From positions 20,584,001 to 20,648,000 of the forward strand of contig JBHGNT010000004.1 in assembly GCA_043228905.1 (NCBI GenBank): a stretch of DNA of 64,000 nucleotides, read 5' to 3'. Position 1 is the stretch's first letter. Each line of letters starts with the position of its first letter. Source of the DNA: Azolla caroliniana (lineage: Eukaryota; Polypodiophyta). Below the pieces are notes generated by a model that saw nothing but the letters and a program-made list of their open reading frames with translations, ran no database searches and was not told the DNA's origin. The position numbers and the translations under genes were made by a program. Positions 1 through 11,881 of the stretch are shown here, piece by piece.

Positions 1-2
1 GT

Positions 3-2711
3 GAGAAGGGGATGAAGAGGCTTGCAGAAGACAACCTTATTCCAGTGAAGCATGTGCACCTGGAGAAGTGCACCGATTGCCTGGCCGGTAAGCAGAACCG
101 AACCTCCTTCCACTCAAGGCCACCGACGAGACGTAGCGCACCATTGGAGTTGGTGCATACTGATGTGTGTCAGGTAGAAACGAAGTCACATGGCGGAGCC
201 CAGTACTTCGTAACATTCATTGATGATCACAGCCGGAAGCTGTGGACGGCACCGTTGAAGACAAAGGACCAAGTGTTGTGCGTCTTCAAAGAACTCCACG
301 CGAGAGTGGAAAGGGAATCCGGCAAGAAGCTGAAAGCGATACGAGCGGATAACGGAGGGGAATACCGGGGGCAGTTCGCAGAGTACTGTCGCTCGAAGGG
401 AATCCGGCTCGAGTTTACTGTGCCGAAGACGCCGGAACTGAACGGGCTGGCCGAGAGGATGAACCGGACCATAATGGAGAGGGTCCGGAGTATGCTGGCG
501 CATGCGAAATTACCCAAGGGGTTTTGGGCTGAGGCAATGTCGACGGCGACATACGTGATAAACAGATCACCCTCAGTACCTTTGGACGGGGACACGCCGC
601 AGAGAGTGTGGACCGGTAGGGAAGTATCCTACCGGCATCTGAAGGTGTTCGGGTGTCTCGCATACGTGCATGTGGCAAAGGACCGGAGAGGAAAGCTAGA
701 TCCAAAGACCCGGCCATGCATATTCCTCGGTTACGGCGATGACGAGTTCGGCTACCGAGTATGGGACCCGGTCGACAAGAAGATATTCCGGAGTCGTGAT
801 ATCATCTTCATGGAGAACAAGACACTCGCCGACTGGGAGTCGGAGAAGAAGATGAAGAGCTCCAAGTCGACCGGTGAGGATAAACTCTACGAGGAGCAGT
901 CCCGACCGGCAAGGGACCGGTTAACACTCGAAGATCCGGCCGAAGACGGTGAAGAAACAAAACCGGTCGAGGAAGATGAAAATGATACCGGAACCGGCCC
1001 CGATCCCGAAATGGATTCGGATGAAGAAGAATCGGAAGAACCGGTTACCGAAGCTCCAGAACGGAGATATCCTCTAAGAGAGAGAAGGGCCCCCCGGAGA
1101 TTTCCGGAACCAGAGCACGTGCTGCTAACCGACGAGGGGGAGCCGGAGAGCTTTGAAGAAGCAAAGCATGACACCCAGAGCCGCAGGTGGTTGAGTGCCA
1201 TGCAGGACGAGATGGATTCCCTGCATGAGAACCACACATATGAACTTGTGGAGTTGCCGAAAGGAAAGCGGGCACTTCGAAACAAGTGGGTGTTCAAGCT
1301 GAAACCGGGAGATGCCGGAAACCCCCCGAGATACAAAGCCAGGATCGTGGTGAAGGGGTTTCAGCAGAAGAAGGGCGTCGACTTCGACGAGATATTTGCC
1401 CCGGTAGTGAAGATGACCTCCATCCGAACGGTGCTGAGCATAGCGGCAAGCATGGACCTCGAGGTAGAACAGATGGACGTGAAGACGACATTCCTTCACG
1501 GTGACCTCGAAGAAGAGATCTAGATGCAGCAACCGGAAGGATTCAAGAAGAAAGGGAAGGAGCACCTGGTATGCCGGTTAAAGAAGAGCCTCTACGGTCT
1601 GAAGCAGGCTCCCCGGCAATGGTACCGGAAGTTCGACTCCTTCATGACAGACGAAGGGTACCACAAAACGCAGTCCGATCACTGGGTGTTTGTGAAGAAG
1701 TTCGAAGGAGGAGACTTTCTAATACTCCTCCTGTACGTGGACGACATGTTGATCGTCGGACGAGACCAGGTCAAAATACGGATGCTGAAGAAGGCTCTTC
1801 ACCGAACCTTCTCAATGAAGGACTTGGGTCCGGCGAGACAAATACTAGGGATGCACATCATCCGGGACCGGAGCAAGAAGCAGTTGTGGCTGTCACAGGA
1901 GAAGTACGTGACAAAGGTGCTTAAACGGTTCAACATGTCGGAAGCAAGACCGGTCGGATCGACCCTCCCGACAAACTGCAAGCTGTCCAGCAAGCAAAGC
2001 CCCAAGACAAAGGCTGAGAAGGAGGACATGATGAAAGTGCCATATGCCTCTGCCGTCGGAAGCTTGATGTACGCAATGGTGTGTACAAGACCGGACATTG
2101 GATACGCAGTCGGAGTGGTGAGTCGGTACATGAGCAATCCCGACAAAGAGCATTGGAACGCGACCAAGTGGATACTCCGATACCTGAAGGGCACGGCAAA
2201 CGTGTGCCTCCGATTCGGCTCCGGTAAGCCCGAACTCGACGGCTTCACCGATTCGGATATGTCGGCTGATGCAGATACCAGCCGGTCCACATCAGGGTAT
2301 GTGATGACGTATGCAGGGGGAGCTGTTTCATGGCAGTCGAGGCTGCAGAAGACAGTTGCGTTGTCAACCACGAAGGCGGAGTACATGGCGGTTGTTGAAG
2401 CCGGCAAGGAAATAATATGGATGAAGGACTTCATTAGAGAGCTCGGTATCCGGCAGGAGGAGTACCAACTCTACTGTGACAGTCAGAGTGCAATCCACCT
2501 TGCGAAGAACGCGGCCTATCACTCCCGGACGAAGCACATCCAGCGAAGATATCACTGGATCCGGGAAAGGATAGAAGACAAGGAGTTCGTGCTGACGAAG
2601 ATCCACACGGACGAGAACGGGTTGGATATGCTGACCAAGGTGCTCACACCCGACAAGCTGGAAGCGTGCCGGAAGAGGATCGGATTGGAGAGACATCCCA
2701 TGCCGAAGTGA
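3..2711 (+). pseudogene. Copia A pol: integrase-RT-RNase H with one amber stop
   Basis: Polyprotein C-terminal part. Visible in order: the CTDC half of the integrase zinc finger, integrase core (HTDVCQV, RADNGGEYRG, LNGLAERMNRT), acidic linker, RT with intact YVDDM, and RNase H (FTDSDMS, DSQSAIHLAKN). It ends ERHPMPK-stop at 2711, as copia C does. The frame is broken only by TAG at 1521-1523, where copies C and D have TAC (Tyr) in the EEIYMQQP motif. One point mutation therefore separates this copy from a full frame over the visible part. The N-terminus, with Gag and protease, lies outside the window. Confidence 0.9.
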
Positions 2712-2721
2712 AGGGGGAGTT

Positions 2722-3318
2722 TGTTGGGATTACGGTCCCTTCGGATGGGATGGTCGGATGTCGGAGATGAATGCCGACAAGCCCGGTTTCGGTTTCGGAA
2801 CCGGATGATGATGACCCCGGCTTCGGAGCCGGATGACGAATGTACCCGGAGCGAGATCCGGATGCGGGGACATATCTGTGAATATGTTTGCCAAGGGCCC
2901 TTGAGGCTATAGTTGTAAATAGCCCTAAAGTCATATGTGTATAAATATGACTTAGGGCAAACAGTTTTAATGTTGCTACTTATTTTTCTGTTTTTCCACT
3001 CAAGAGGAGTGAAGAGAGAGCAGCCGTGAGAGAGATAGAGCGCGAGAGAGAGGAAGAGGTCGACGCCTCTGTGTATTTCCGCCGCCTGTGGCGAGGACAG
3101 CGAACTCAAGGTCGTCGCCTTGCAGCTCGCCATTGTATACTTCTCTGTGCATAGTTTTGGTTCGGAGTCTTGTACTCCCGTGGTTTTTCCCGTACAGGGT
3201 TTTCCACGATAAATCGTGTGTCCTCTCTATTTTTCGCATTTCCCATTTTCTGCAACAACGATTCGTGTGTTTCCTTGGTTGTGGCCGAGAGGTGAAGTTC
3301 GGAAAGTTTCGATTATTT
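2722..3318 (+). repeat. 3' LTR of copia A
   Basis: Starts TGTTGGGATTACGG directly after the polypurine tract. It matches the copia D LTR (53224-53820), including the motif TATAAATATGACTTAGGGC near 2940. The terminal CCCAACA is missing, so the end is a truncation point. Confidence 0.8.
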
Positions 3319-3803
3319 CCATCAGTTCATCTCAATAATCATCTCCATCCCGATTAAGTGTTCTTTGTCGGCCTTGATCACCGAAACGACACCTCACAGT
3401 TCGCGTTTAACCTGGCCGTATCCTCACTACCATTCACTTAGGACCTTCTCTCCGATCCGGATGGCAAATCGTGTTGCGCCTTCGTCCTCCTGGTTGATCA
3501 CCCATCCGATTCCAGTCGGACTCATGTCAACCGTCATGTAAATCGGAGCGTCCTTCTTGTACATTGCTTTTCGGAGAGCCGGTGTCGCCATCAACATCCC
3601 CTTTAGTCTCGGGATCGCCTCCGAGGGCTCTTCCCTGCATTCGAATTTTCAACCCTTCTTCAACAAGCCGTAGAGTGGCTCGGTGATATGTGCGTAATGG
3701 GGAATCCAAATGTAGTAGAAGGCACACGCTCCCAAGAAGCATCAAACCTCCTTGACTGACCTGCACTCTTCCTTCATCGCCGAGATGGCTTCTACCTCTA
3801 TTG
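3319..3803 (-). pseudogene. Gypsy RT/RNase H fragment
   Basis: On the minus strand this matches the RT thumb to RNase H part of gypsy K Pol (roughly residues 430-590), including the GIGWVIN motif region and the LWGIV region. It is interrupted by stops and frame changes. It lies between the truncated copia A LTR and a copia RNase H fragment, with no LTRs of its own, so it is a rearranged scrap. Boundaries are approximate. Confidence 0.7.
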
Positions 3804-4276
3804 GAAGGCTTTACGGATTCAGACATGTCGGCTGATGTAGATACCAGCCGGTCCACGTCTGGATACATCATGACCTATGTAGGAGAAGCGGTGTCATGGC
3901 AATTGAGGTTGCAGAAGTCCGTGGCTCTGTCGACAACAAAAGCAGAGTATATAGCGGCTATAGAAGCCGGCAAGGAAGTAATTTGGATGAAGGACTTCAT
4001 CGAAGAGTTAGGGATCCGACAAGAGGAATTTTTGCTCTACTATGACAGTGAAAGTGCCATTCACCTTATGAAGAACGTGACCTACCACTCCCGGACAAAG
4101 CACATCCAGAGGAGATATCTGTCACGGGTGGGTAGACGAGAGAATAAGAAAGGGAGAGAGAGAATAGACAAGATAACAAGAATTGATATTATGCTTCCGT
4201 AACTAGTGTTGTTCGCCTTGTTATCAAGGTGCACCAGAGTATTTATACAAGAATGTGGAGGTATGCATGTAAGCTA

Positions 4277-4322
4277 GGAAACTTCTAGAGAGTGCATTAA
4301 GATGCATTCTCTAGAAGTTTCC
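4277..4322 (+). repeat. 21-bp stem hairpin with a TAAG loop
   Basis: Arms 4277-4297 and 4302-4322 are reverse complements with a single C-to-T difference, which would be a G-U wobble in RNA. The loop is 4298-4301. It lies inside the 360-bp LTR, downstream of its TATA-like motif. Confidence 0.85.
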
Positions 4323-4387
4323 TGAAAGTTCTAGTGATTAACCTACAATGTAATAAGTTGAATGTTATACAATATAATAATGTATAG

Positions 4388-4458
4388 ATGGATGTAGCTC
4401 AATTGGTAAGGTTGCCCAATAAAACCAGGAGGTCATGAGTTCAACCCCCTACATTCCA
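4388..4458 (+). promoter_or_regulatory. tRNA-like pol III A and B boxes in the 360-bp LTR
   Basis: A-box-like TAGCTCAATTGG at 4395-4406 and B-box-like GTTCAACCC at 4439-4447. The A-start to 11-nt-B-start distance is 43 nt, as in an intronless tRNA. Flanks ATGGATG and CATTCCAT can pair as a bulged acceptor-like stem. The D and T stems do not form properly, so this is a tRNA-derived sequence and not a functional tRNA gene. Confidence 0.55.
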
Positions 4459-4651
4459 TGTGGCATCCTGTCTATGACAATATCACTAGCTTTGAAAGAA
4501 GGTAGAAGACAGATTTTTTGCTGACGAAGATCCACACGGAGGAGAACGGGTTAGACATGTTGACCAAGGTGTTGTCGACTGAGAAGTTGGATGTGCGCTG
4601 AAGACAGATCGGGTTGACAAGACATTCCATGCCTGAGTGAAGGGGGAGTTT

Positions 4652-5165
4652 TGTTCAGAAACCGGTGCCTTCGGATAGGAACTTGACGAGCCGGATCTGA
4701 CGAGCTGGAGGAAGGAACAAGACCGGATGTATCCAACAGGATATGGTGTAAACGAGAAGTGGGGATATATTAGTAAATACGTTCGGATGTGACTGTTGAG
4801 GTCATATTTGTAAATAGCTCCAAAGTTATATAAGTATAAATATAACTAGGGCAATAATAGTTTTGTGCGGGCAAGAGTTAGGTATTGTTGTACAGAGAAA
4901 GAGATATACATAAAGCTTTTCTGTTGTAACCGTCGGTTGGTGAAGACACAGAGCTCGAGGTCGTTGCCTTTGAGTTTCCTATTGTAGTACCTCTCCCATA
5001 TAATGATCTTGTTTGGAGTTTGTGAACTCCCGTGGTTTTTGTCTCTCGAGGTTTTCCATGTAAACATTTGGTGTCATCTCGTTGTTTTGCGTAAGTGCAT
5101 TGTTTCTACTTTTTGTTAATCTTCCATTAGTATTTGAAACCGGTTGTGTCCAAGTATGATTCTCT
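4652..5165 (+). repeat. 3' LTR of copia E, end truncated
   Basis: Starts TGTTCAGAAACC directly after the polypurine tract of copia E. It contains a TATAAATATAAC motif near 4840 followed by the AGGGCAA motif shared with the other copia LTRs here. Gypsy Gag sequence takes over at about 5166 without a clear CA end, so the right end is a truncation. Confidence 0.7.
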
Positions 5166-5168
5166 TCA

Positions 5169-6184
5169 GAATTTTGGCCGGTTATACTGGAAGGCTTCTC
5201 CGGGAAGAAGTTGAAGAAGGAGGAGGCGAACCGCGCGGAGACACGGGTTCAGGAGGTCACTTAATGGGCTGATTTGGTTGAGGAGAAAATCAACTTCGTA
5301 GAAGCCGCATGCCAGAACTACGAAGTTCTGGTCGAAGAAAAATGAGTCGGGAAGGAGGGAGGAGCAAGTCCTTCGAATCACTACGACACTTGAGGAGGAG
5401 CACAAAAGAATGACGTTGGTTTGGCTCACTGGCAGGAGAAAGACAAGGGAAAGTTCCCGAGCTTCCGACTGAGCTCGAAAATAGAAAAGACGACGGACCT
5501 ATGAAAGGCCCTAGAGGAGCGGGTCCTCGACAGTCGAGTGGAACTCTCATTGCGGGAGGTGTTAGGACTTGCGAAGAAAGAGTTACACGACTCAATCATC
5601 GACCTCGCGAAGAGAAAGCAACTTCGATAGAGCCTGAAAACGAGAAGTTGGTTGATGTCAAGGCAACGCATATCGATGAGGTGGTGGCAGAGGAGGAATA
5701 TGCCGAAAGCCACTACATGCGGCCGCATTGGGCGAGAGTGACAACGAAGACCCCAGTTCGGATCGGGGATGTGAAATAACGAGTAGCGGCTCTGATTGAC
5801 CACGGATCAGAGATAAACCTGATGTCTATGGATTTATACAAGAAGGGCAAATGGTTGATCAATACAAATCACAGATGGAGGATATACGCAGTGATCCGCG
5901 CTATGGAGGGGCTGCACGATGCATGCCTGAATGTATGGGTGAAGGTCGGTGACGTCAAAATCAACCAACAATTCTTCGTGCTGGAGACAACCTCCCATCT
6001 AGTGATACTCGGCGAACCCTACATCATGGCAGGTCAAATGGAGACCAAGGTGTTGGACAACGGTTCAACATACACGAGGGTGAAGAGCCAAGATGGTTGG
6101 CCCTCCGTCCAATTTTTTAAAGTTCGATTGAACCATGAGAGGAACCGGAACTCCCTTGGCACCGAGTGCCGAGAGGATTTTTAG
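5169..6184 (+). pseudogene. Gypsy F Gag C-terminus and protease, degenerate
   Basis: Matches gypsy K Gag-protease from about residue 375 to the end. Recognisable parts are the VEAACQNYE region, the LEERVLDSRVELSLREVLG helix, the protease motif IDHGSEINLMS and the flap-side ILGEPY. It ends ECREDF-stop at 6184, the same position as in K. Several in-frame stops (TAA, TGA, TAG) and a stop just before the protease make it non-functional. The sequence GATTTTTAGAG at the end is conserved with other copies. Pol of the same element continues at 6990 and, in a second copy, at 19523. Confidence 0.85.
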
Positions 6185-6288
6185 AGAGGTCTATCAAAGT
6201 GTGGGGTCGTGATAGTCCAGAAAACCGGAAGAATCCCCACACTTGTACCCTCAGTACAAAGTTTTGGCTCTTTGGAAATGGAGGTTGT

Positions 6289-6989
6289 TGACGGGAACTG
6301 TACACTCCTTATACGCAACACTCGGCCACATTCGAGCTTAGAATCATACACAAAAAAACGGGAAATAAAACGCATGACACAAAGAAGAGAAGAGTACACA
6401 CGATGTTTACGTGGAAAACCCAAACTAGGGAAAAAACCACGGCAGCCCACAGGCTGCAAACTATCACTATGCTAGAATGTACAACAGTGAGTTCACGGAG
6501 GCAACGATCTCGTGCTCATGATCTTCGCCACAGGCGACGGTTACAACAGAGGCAACGACCTCTTCCTCTCACTCACTCTCTCTCTCTGTACACAGTTACG
6601 CGCTCTAATCTCACGCATACAAGAATAATAACCACACATAGTCACATAAAAAGTTTGCCCTAAGTCATATTTATACTACTATGACTTTTTGGCTATTTAC
6701 AAATATAGCCATGATGGGCTCTCAGAAACATATTTACGAATATGTCTCTTCATCCGGTGAGCACTTCTCACCGGTTCTGCACCATCCGGCTCTCCGTAGC
6801 CGGGTACTCCTCATCCGGTCTTCACCGGGTCTACACCATCCGGCTCTCCGTAGTGGGGTACTCCTCATCCGGTCTTCACCGGGTTTGCACCATCCGGCTC
6901 TCTGTAGCTGGGTACTCGTCATACGGTTTCCCACTGTTCATCAACACTATTCTTCTCCTTTCCCATTCGGAGGGACCTATCTCCCAACA
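6289..6989 (-). mobile_element. Solo LTR of copia B family
   Basis: 701 bp, reading TGACGGGAACTG...CTCCCAACA on the plus strand. Perfect 5-bp duplication GTTGT lies at 6284-6288 and 6990-6994. It matches the 5' LTR of copia B (11882-12192 plus 19189-19522) but holds about three copies of a ~56-bp unit (CATCCGGCTCTCCGTAG...) where the copia B 5' LTR has two. It interrupts gypsy F between its gag end and its pol. Confidence 0.9.
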
Positions 6990-7773
6990 GTTGTATCATA
7001 ACCGACATCGCTGGCCGGGAGAAAAGATGGGTCCAAGGGCACTTGAAGGCTTGGGAGCCTTGGGCCCCGACGACAAGATCAGTGGCATCGTGAAGGCGGT
7101 CTCATTCGACGACATCCTCAGAGAGATCGGGAAGGTGATAGAGGAAGGCTTAAGTGAAGGCCAGACGATTCCAGTCGGTTCAATTGACGAGTACGAGGTT
7201 ATTGCGGAGTTCGGATGGACGGTTGGGGCAAATCGGACCACTCAAGTGGGCACTAAGTACAAGACAGTGGACCGGAAGGTGAGGCCAGTTGCAGATCCCT
7301 TACTGGAGGATAGTTGGGAGCAGATGAAAGGGGTTGCGATCGACCCAAGTTTATGAGATCCATATGGCATAGGGCACCGCTTCACCGACTAGACGCTACA
7401 GAAGTTGAAGATCGGTGGGGGTGGCTTCCTACTGCCTGCAAAGGAGGACCGGTTTTGGAGGATGCTCGAAAGGCATGGGAAGGCCTTTGCATTCTCACCG
7501 GGGGAGATCGGGTGTGTCAACCCGACAATCGTGGAACCGATGGTAATCTTCGCGGTACCGCCTATAACATGGAACCTCAAACCGATTTCGGTGCCGAGGG
7601 CTCACATCCCAAAGTTGATGCAGTTGCTCAAGGAAAAGGTCAACATGGTGAATTCTCGATCCGTCGAGTGCTCCATATTCGAATCGGTGGTTCGTCGTGC
7701 CGAAAAAGAATGGCACACTGCGCTTCATTTAGGACCTACAACCGATCAACAAGGTGAACATTCAAAACGCAAG
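6990..7773 (+). pseudogene. Gypsy F pol N-terminal part, copy 1 (784 bp)
   Basis: Encodes the N-terminal Pol region of gypsy F (VSFDDILREIGKV, TKYKTVDRKVRPVADP, the KIGGGGFLLP region, VNPTIVEPMVIF), up to just before the RT palm. Stops occur where K has Arg and Glu (near 7354 and 7392). It is almost identical over its full 784 bp to 19523-20306, which carries the same stops. It ends abruptly at AACGCAAG, where a partial copia B LTR begins. It is a duplicated segment and not an independent insertion. Confidence 0.9.
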
Positions 7774-7975
7774 GCACATTGCGCTTCATCCGGTCTTCAC
7801 CGGGTCTGCACCATCCGGCTCTCCGTAGCAGGGTACTCCTCATCCGTTCTTCACCGAGTCTGCACCATCCGGCTCTCCGTAGCCGGGTACTCGTCATACG
7901 GTTTCGGCCTCGGCCGAGTTTGTTCATAAGCACTATTCTTCTCCTTTCCCATCCGGAGGGACCTGTCTCCCAACA
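7774..7975 (-). repeat. Partial 3' LTR of copia B
   Basis: Only the U3-proximal 202 bp remain, ending CTCCCAACA at 7975 next to the polypurine tract. The distal part is replaced by gypsy F sequence. At the junction GCACATTGCGCTTCAT nearly repeats gypsy F sequence about 60 bp upstream (near 7711), pointing to a templated or repeat-mediated join. Confidence 0.85.
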
Positions 7976-7985
7976 AACTCCCCCT

Positions 7986-10900
7986 TCACTCCGGCATGGG
8001 GTGTCTTACTAGTCCGATCCTCTTCCGACATGCATCCAGCTTGTCGGGTATCAACACTTTGGTCAGCATGTCCGACCCGTTCTCGGTCGTGTGGATCTTT
8101 GTCAGTGCGAACTCTTAGTCATCTACTCTTTCCCGGATCCAGTGATATCTTCGTTGGATATGCTTTGTCCGGGAATGATAGGCCACATTCTTAGCAAGGT
8201 GGATTGCACTTTGACTGTCGCAATAGAGCCGATATTCCTCTTGTCGGATATCGAGCTCTCCGATGAAGTCCTTCATCCATAATATTTCCTTGCCGGCTTC
8301 CACAGCTGCCATGTACTCCGCTTCCGTGGTTGACAATGGAACCGTCTTCTACAGCCTCGACTGCCATGAAACAGCTCCCCCTGCATATGTCATTACATAC
8401 CCGGATGTAGACCGGCTGGTATCCACATCAGCCGACATGTCCGAATTGGTGAAGCCGTCCAGTTGAGGTTTTCCGGAGCCGAATCAGAGACACATATTTG
8501 AAGTGCCCTTCAAATACCAGAGTATCCATTTGACCGCGTTCTAGTGCTCCTTGCCGGGATTGCTCATGAACCGGCTCACCACTCCGATTGCGTATCCTAT
8601 ATCCGGTCGGGTACAAACCATTGCGTACATTAAGCTCCCGACGGCAGAGGCAAATGGAATCTTCATCATATCCGCCTTCTCTGCTTTCGTCTTCGAGCTT
8701 TGCTTACCGGATAACCTGCAGTTTGCCGGAAGTGTCGATCCGACCGGTTTCGCATCTAACATGTTGAACTGGTGAAGCACCTTTGTCACGTACTTCTCCT
8801 GTGAGAGCCATAATTGCTTCGCTGACCGGTTTCGGATAATATGCATCCCCAACATTTGTCTTGCCGGACCCAAGTCTTTCATTGAGAAGGTCCGGTTAAG
8901 AGCCTTCTTCAGCATCTGTATTTTGACTTGGTCCTGTCCAACGATCAACATGTCGTCCACGTACAGAAGGAGTATCAGGAAGTCGCCTCCTTCGAACTTC
9001 TTCACAAACACGCAGTGATCGGCCTGCGTCTTGTGGTACCCTTGATTGGTCATGAAGGAGTCGAACTTCCGGTACCATTGCTAGGGGGCCTGCTTCAACC
9101 CGCAGAGGCTCTTCTTCAACCGGCATACCAGGTGCTCCTTCCCTTTCTCCACGAATCCCTACGGTTGCTGCATGTAGATCTCCTCTTCGAGGTCGCCGTG
9201 AAGGAATGTCGTCTTCACGTCCAGCTGTTCTACCTCGAGGTCCATGCTTGCCGCTATACTCAGCACCGTCCGGATGGAGGTCATCTTTACTACCGGGGCA
9301 AATATCTCGTCGAAGTCCACGCCCTTCTTTTGCTGGAACCCCTTCACCACGATCCTGGCTTTGTATCTCGGGGGGTTGCCGGCATCTCCCGGTTTCAACT
9401 TGTACACCCACTTGTTTCGGAGTGCCCGCTTTCCTTTCGGCAACTCCACCAATTCGTACGTATGGTTCTCATGCAGGGAATCCATTTGCTCTTCATTCGA
9501 ATCCGATTCGGGGTCTTGGCCGGTTCCGGTCTCAACTTCCTCTACTTCTTCTTCTGCCGGTTCGGTATTCTCACCATAATCGACTGGTTCCTCGAGTGCT
9601 AACCGGTCTCTTGCCGGTTGGGTCTGCTCATCGTAGAGTCGATCCTTACTAGTGGACTCAGATTTCATTATCTTCTTTTCCGACTCCCAGTCGGCAAGCT
9701 TCTTGTCCTCCATGAAGATAACATCTCGACTCCGGAATACCTTCTTGTCGACCGGGTCCCAAACTCGGTAGCCGAACTCATCGTCGCCGTAACCGAGGAA
9801 TATGCATGGCCGGGTCTTTGGATCTAACTTTCCTCTCCGGTCCTTAGCTACATGCACGTACGCGAGACACCCGAACACCTTCAGATGCCGGTAGGACACT
9901 TCCTTACCGGTCCAGACTCTCTGTGGCGTGTCTCTGTCCAAGGGTACTGAGGGTGATCTATTTATCACATATGTCGCCATCGACAATGCCTCAGCCCAAA
10001 ACTTCTTGGGTAGTTTTGCATGCGCTAGCATACTCCGGACCCTCTCCATTATGGTCCGGTTCATCCTCTCGGCCAGTCCGTTTAGTTCTGGCATCTTCCG
10101 CACGGTAAATTCGAGCCGGATTCCCTTCGAGTGGCAGTACTCCTCGAACTACCCCCGGTATTCTCCTCCGTTATCTGCTCGAACCGCCTTTAGCTTCCGG
10201 CCGATTTCTCTTTCCACTCTCACGTGGAGCTCTTTGAAGACGGATAGCACCTGATCCTTCGTCTTCAACGGTGTGGCCCATAGCTTCCGGCTGTGGTCAT
10301 CTATGAATGTCACGAAGTACTACGCTCCGGCATATGACTTCGTGTCTACCTGACACACATCCATATGCACCAACTCCAGTGGTGCATTACGTCTCATCGG
10401 TGGCCTTGGTTGGAAGGAGGTCCGGTTTTGCTTACCGGCCAGACAATCAGTGCACTTCTCCAAGTGCACGTTCTTCACTGGAATGAGGTTGTTGTCTGCA
10501 ACCCTCTTCATCCCCTTCTCGCTCATATGACACAGTCTCTTGTGCCACAGCTCACCGGCAGTGTCGAATGCCACGTTCACTTCTTCCAGACATAACCGGG
10601 CATTCATCAGGTACAACGTGTTTACCTTCCGGGCCAGAGCCACAATCAAGTTCCCTTTGCTGAACTTCATGACACCGTTCCGGATGCTACTTGTGTAGCC
10701 TTCATCATCTAGCCGACCAGCTGATATCAGGTTCAGATGAACCTCCGGAACGTGTCAGACATCCTTCAGTAGCAACTTGCATCCGGTTGGTGTTGTCAGC
10801 CACACGTCTCCTATGCCGACAATTCGACATGTACCTTCATTCCCCATCCGGACACAGCCGTGATCACCAGCTGAGTAGGATGAGAAGCATTTCCGGTCCG

Positions 10901-11833
10901 GGGTAAGGTGGAACGACGCTCCGGAGTCTACCACCCAGGTCATCTCGTCTCCGGCAAGGTTTATCTCACTCTCCTCGGTGATGAGCATCAACTCTTCTTC
11001 ACTTGCCGTGATTGTCGTCGTTCCCTTCCGGTCCGGCCCCCTCCGGTCTTTACCGTTCCGGTCCGGGGTTCGCTTCGAATCGGTACCGTCGGTCTCCTTA
11101 TCCTTTCGGAAATGCCGACAAATCTTCTGGAAGTGTCCTGGCTTGCCGCAATAGAAGCAAGTGGGTCTTCCCCTTGACTTTGACTGTGTCCCCGACTTCT
11201 CCCGGTTCTGGGGACTACGGTTTCTATGTCTTCCGCGTTCCGATTCGGTAAGGAACGCTTTGGAGTCGGAGCTCGTATGTTTGTCTTTCCGACGTGCCTC
11301 CTCATCTAGCAAGCTCGACTTTACTCTTGCTAGGGGTAACCGCTTTCCTTCCGGCCCGGCGTTGCCCAAAGTGACAACCAACGTCTCCCAGCTATCCGGG
11401 AGGGAACCGAGCAGGAGTAGCGCAAGTACCTCATCGGCGAGAGGTACTTCCAATGAAGTTACCTGGTGGATCAGCCCCTGGAAGGCATTCATGTGCTCCG
11501 CCATGCTGGAGCCATCTTGGTACCGGAGTCTTACTAGCTTCCAGAACACCGAAACCTGATTATCAGCATTTTTGTTTTGAAACATTATGCCGATCTTCTC
11601 CCAGAGCTCATGAGCCTTGCTCTCTTCATTGAAGTTGTTGTATAGGCTCATGTCAATGAAGCACAATATGTAAGTCGTTGTCTTCATGTGCATCACCTCC
11701 CATATCGTGGCGTCGATTTTGTCTGGTCTCTTGTCCCCAAACTGAACCGGCAACCAAAGATCTTTAACCATGAGCATGTCCCTCATCTTCGACTTCCATA
11801 CCGAATAGTTGGAGCCGGTGAGCTTGAACATGC
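7986..11833 (-). pseudogene. Copia B gag-pol with eight point nonsense codons
   Basis: Gag (NYSVWKSKMRDML), CCHC knuckle (CFYCGKPGHFQKIC), protease VVDSGASFHLTP, LWHKRLCHM...CTDC, integrase (NGLAERMNRTIMERV), RT with YVDDM, and RNase H (DSQSAIHLAKN). It has one continuous frame without a frameshift, broken by TGA 10755-10757, TAG at 10320, 10149, 9159, 9081, 8541 and 8349, and TAA at 8115 (lowest coordinate of each codon). Relative to copia C, about 60 codons of the linker between integrase and RT are missing in frame. The start codon is assigned by similarity and is approximate. Confidence 0.88.
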
Positions 11834-11867
11834 CGCCAAACGATTCGTCTATTTTCTGTGTTGTTTC

Positions 11868-11879
11868 GCTCTGATACCA
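11868..11879 (-). promoter_or_regulatory. Copia B primer-binding site
   Basis: The minus strand reads TGGTATCAGAGC two bases inside the 5' LTR end. This is the usual plant copia site complementary to initiator tRNA-Met. It fixes the LTR edge at 11882. Confidence 0.9.
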
Positions 11880-11881
11880 CT

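Larger units (their letters stand above)
1..3318 (+). mobile_element. Copia element A, 5' part outside the window
   Basis: Ty1/copia retrotransposon entering at the window start within the GAG-pre-integrase region, followed by integrase, RT, RNase H, a polypurine tract (GAAGGGGGAGTTT, ending 2721) and a 3' LTR. It is closely related to copia C and copia D in this window. The LTR loses similarity to copia D near 3318, before the expected CCCAACA end, so the 3' tip is truncated where a gypsy fragment starts. The right boundary is approximate. Confidence 0.9.
4120..4479 (+). mobile_element. 360-bp solo LTR (unassigned family) inside copia E
   Basis: Begins TGTCACGGGTGG and ends TCTATGACA, with inverted tips TGTCA/TGACA. 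It is flanked by a perfect 5-bp duplication ATATC (4115-4119 and 4480-4484). Removing it restores the copia reading order around GGAGATATCACT. It contains a TATTTATA motif near 4240, a 21-bp hairpin (4277-4322) and a tRNA-like block (4388-4458). There is no coding capacity. It could be a solo LTR or the LTR of a small TRIM-like element; no second copy is visible. Confidence 0.85.
3804..4640 (+). pseudogene. Copia E RNase H C-terminus, interrupted by a 360-bp LTR
   Basis: Copia RNase H from the GFTDSDMSADVDTS motif through STTKAEYIA and the HLMKN motif to HIQRRY. It stops at 4119 where a 360-bp element inserted, and resumes at 4485 with the KIHTEENGLDMLTKV region, ending at TGA 4638-4640. A copia-type polypurine tract (GAAGGGGGAGTTT) and an LTR follow. 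It is more diverged than copia A, C and D, so it is an older copy. The 5' part is missing. Confidence 0.85.

Noticed and set aside
186-1565. Antisense frames of 100-150 codons opposite copia pol
   Set aside because: They shadow the GC-rich copia coding strand, recur opposite every copia copy and match no known family.
4388-4458. A functional tRNA gene
   Set aside because: A and B boxes are present, but the T and D stems do not pair and no anticodon stem is formed.
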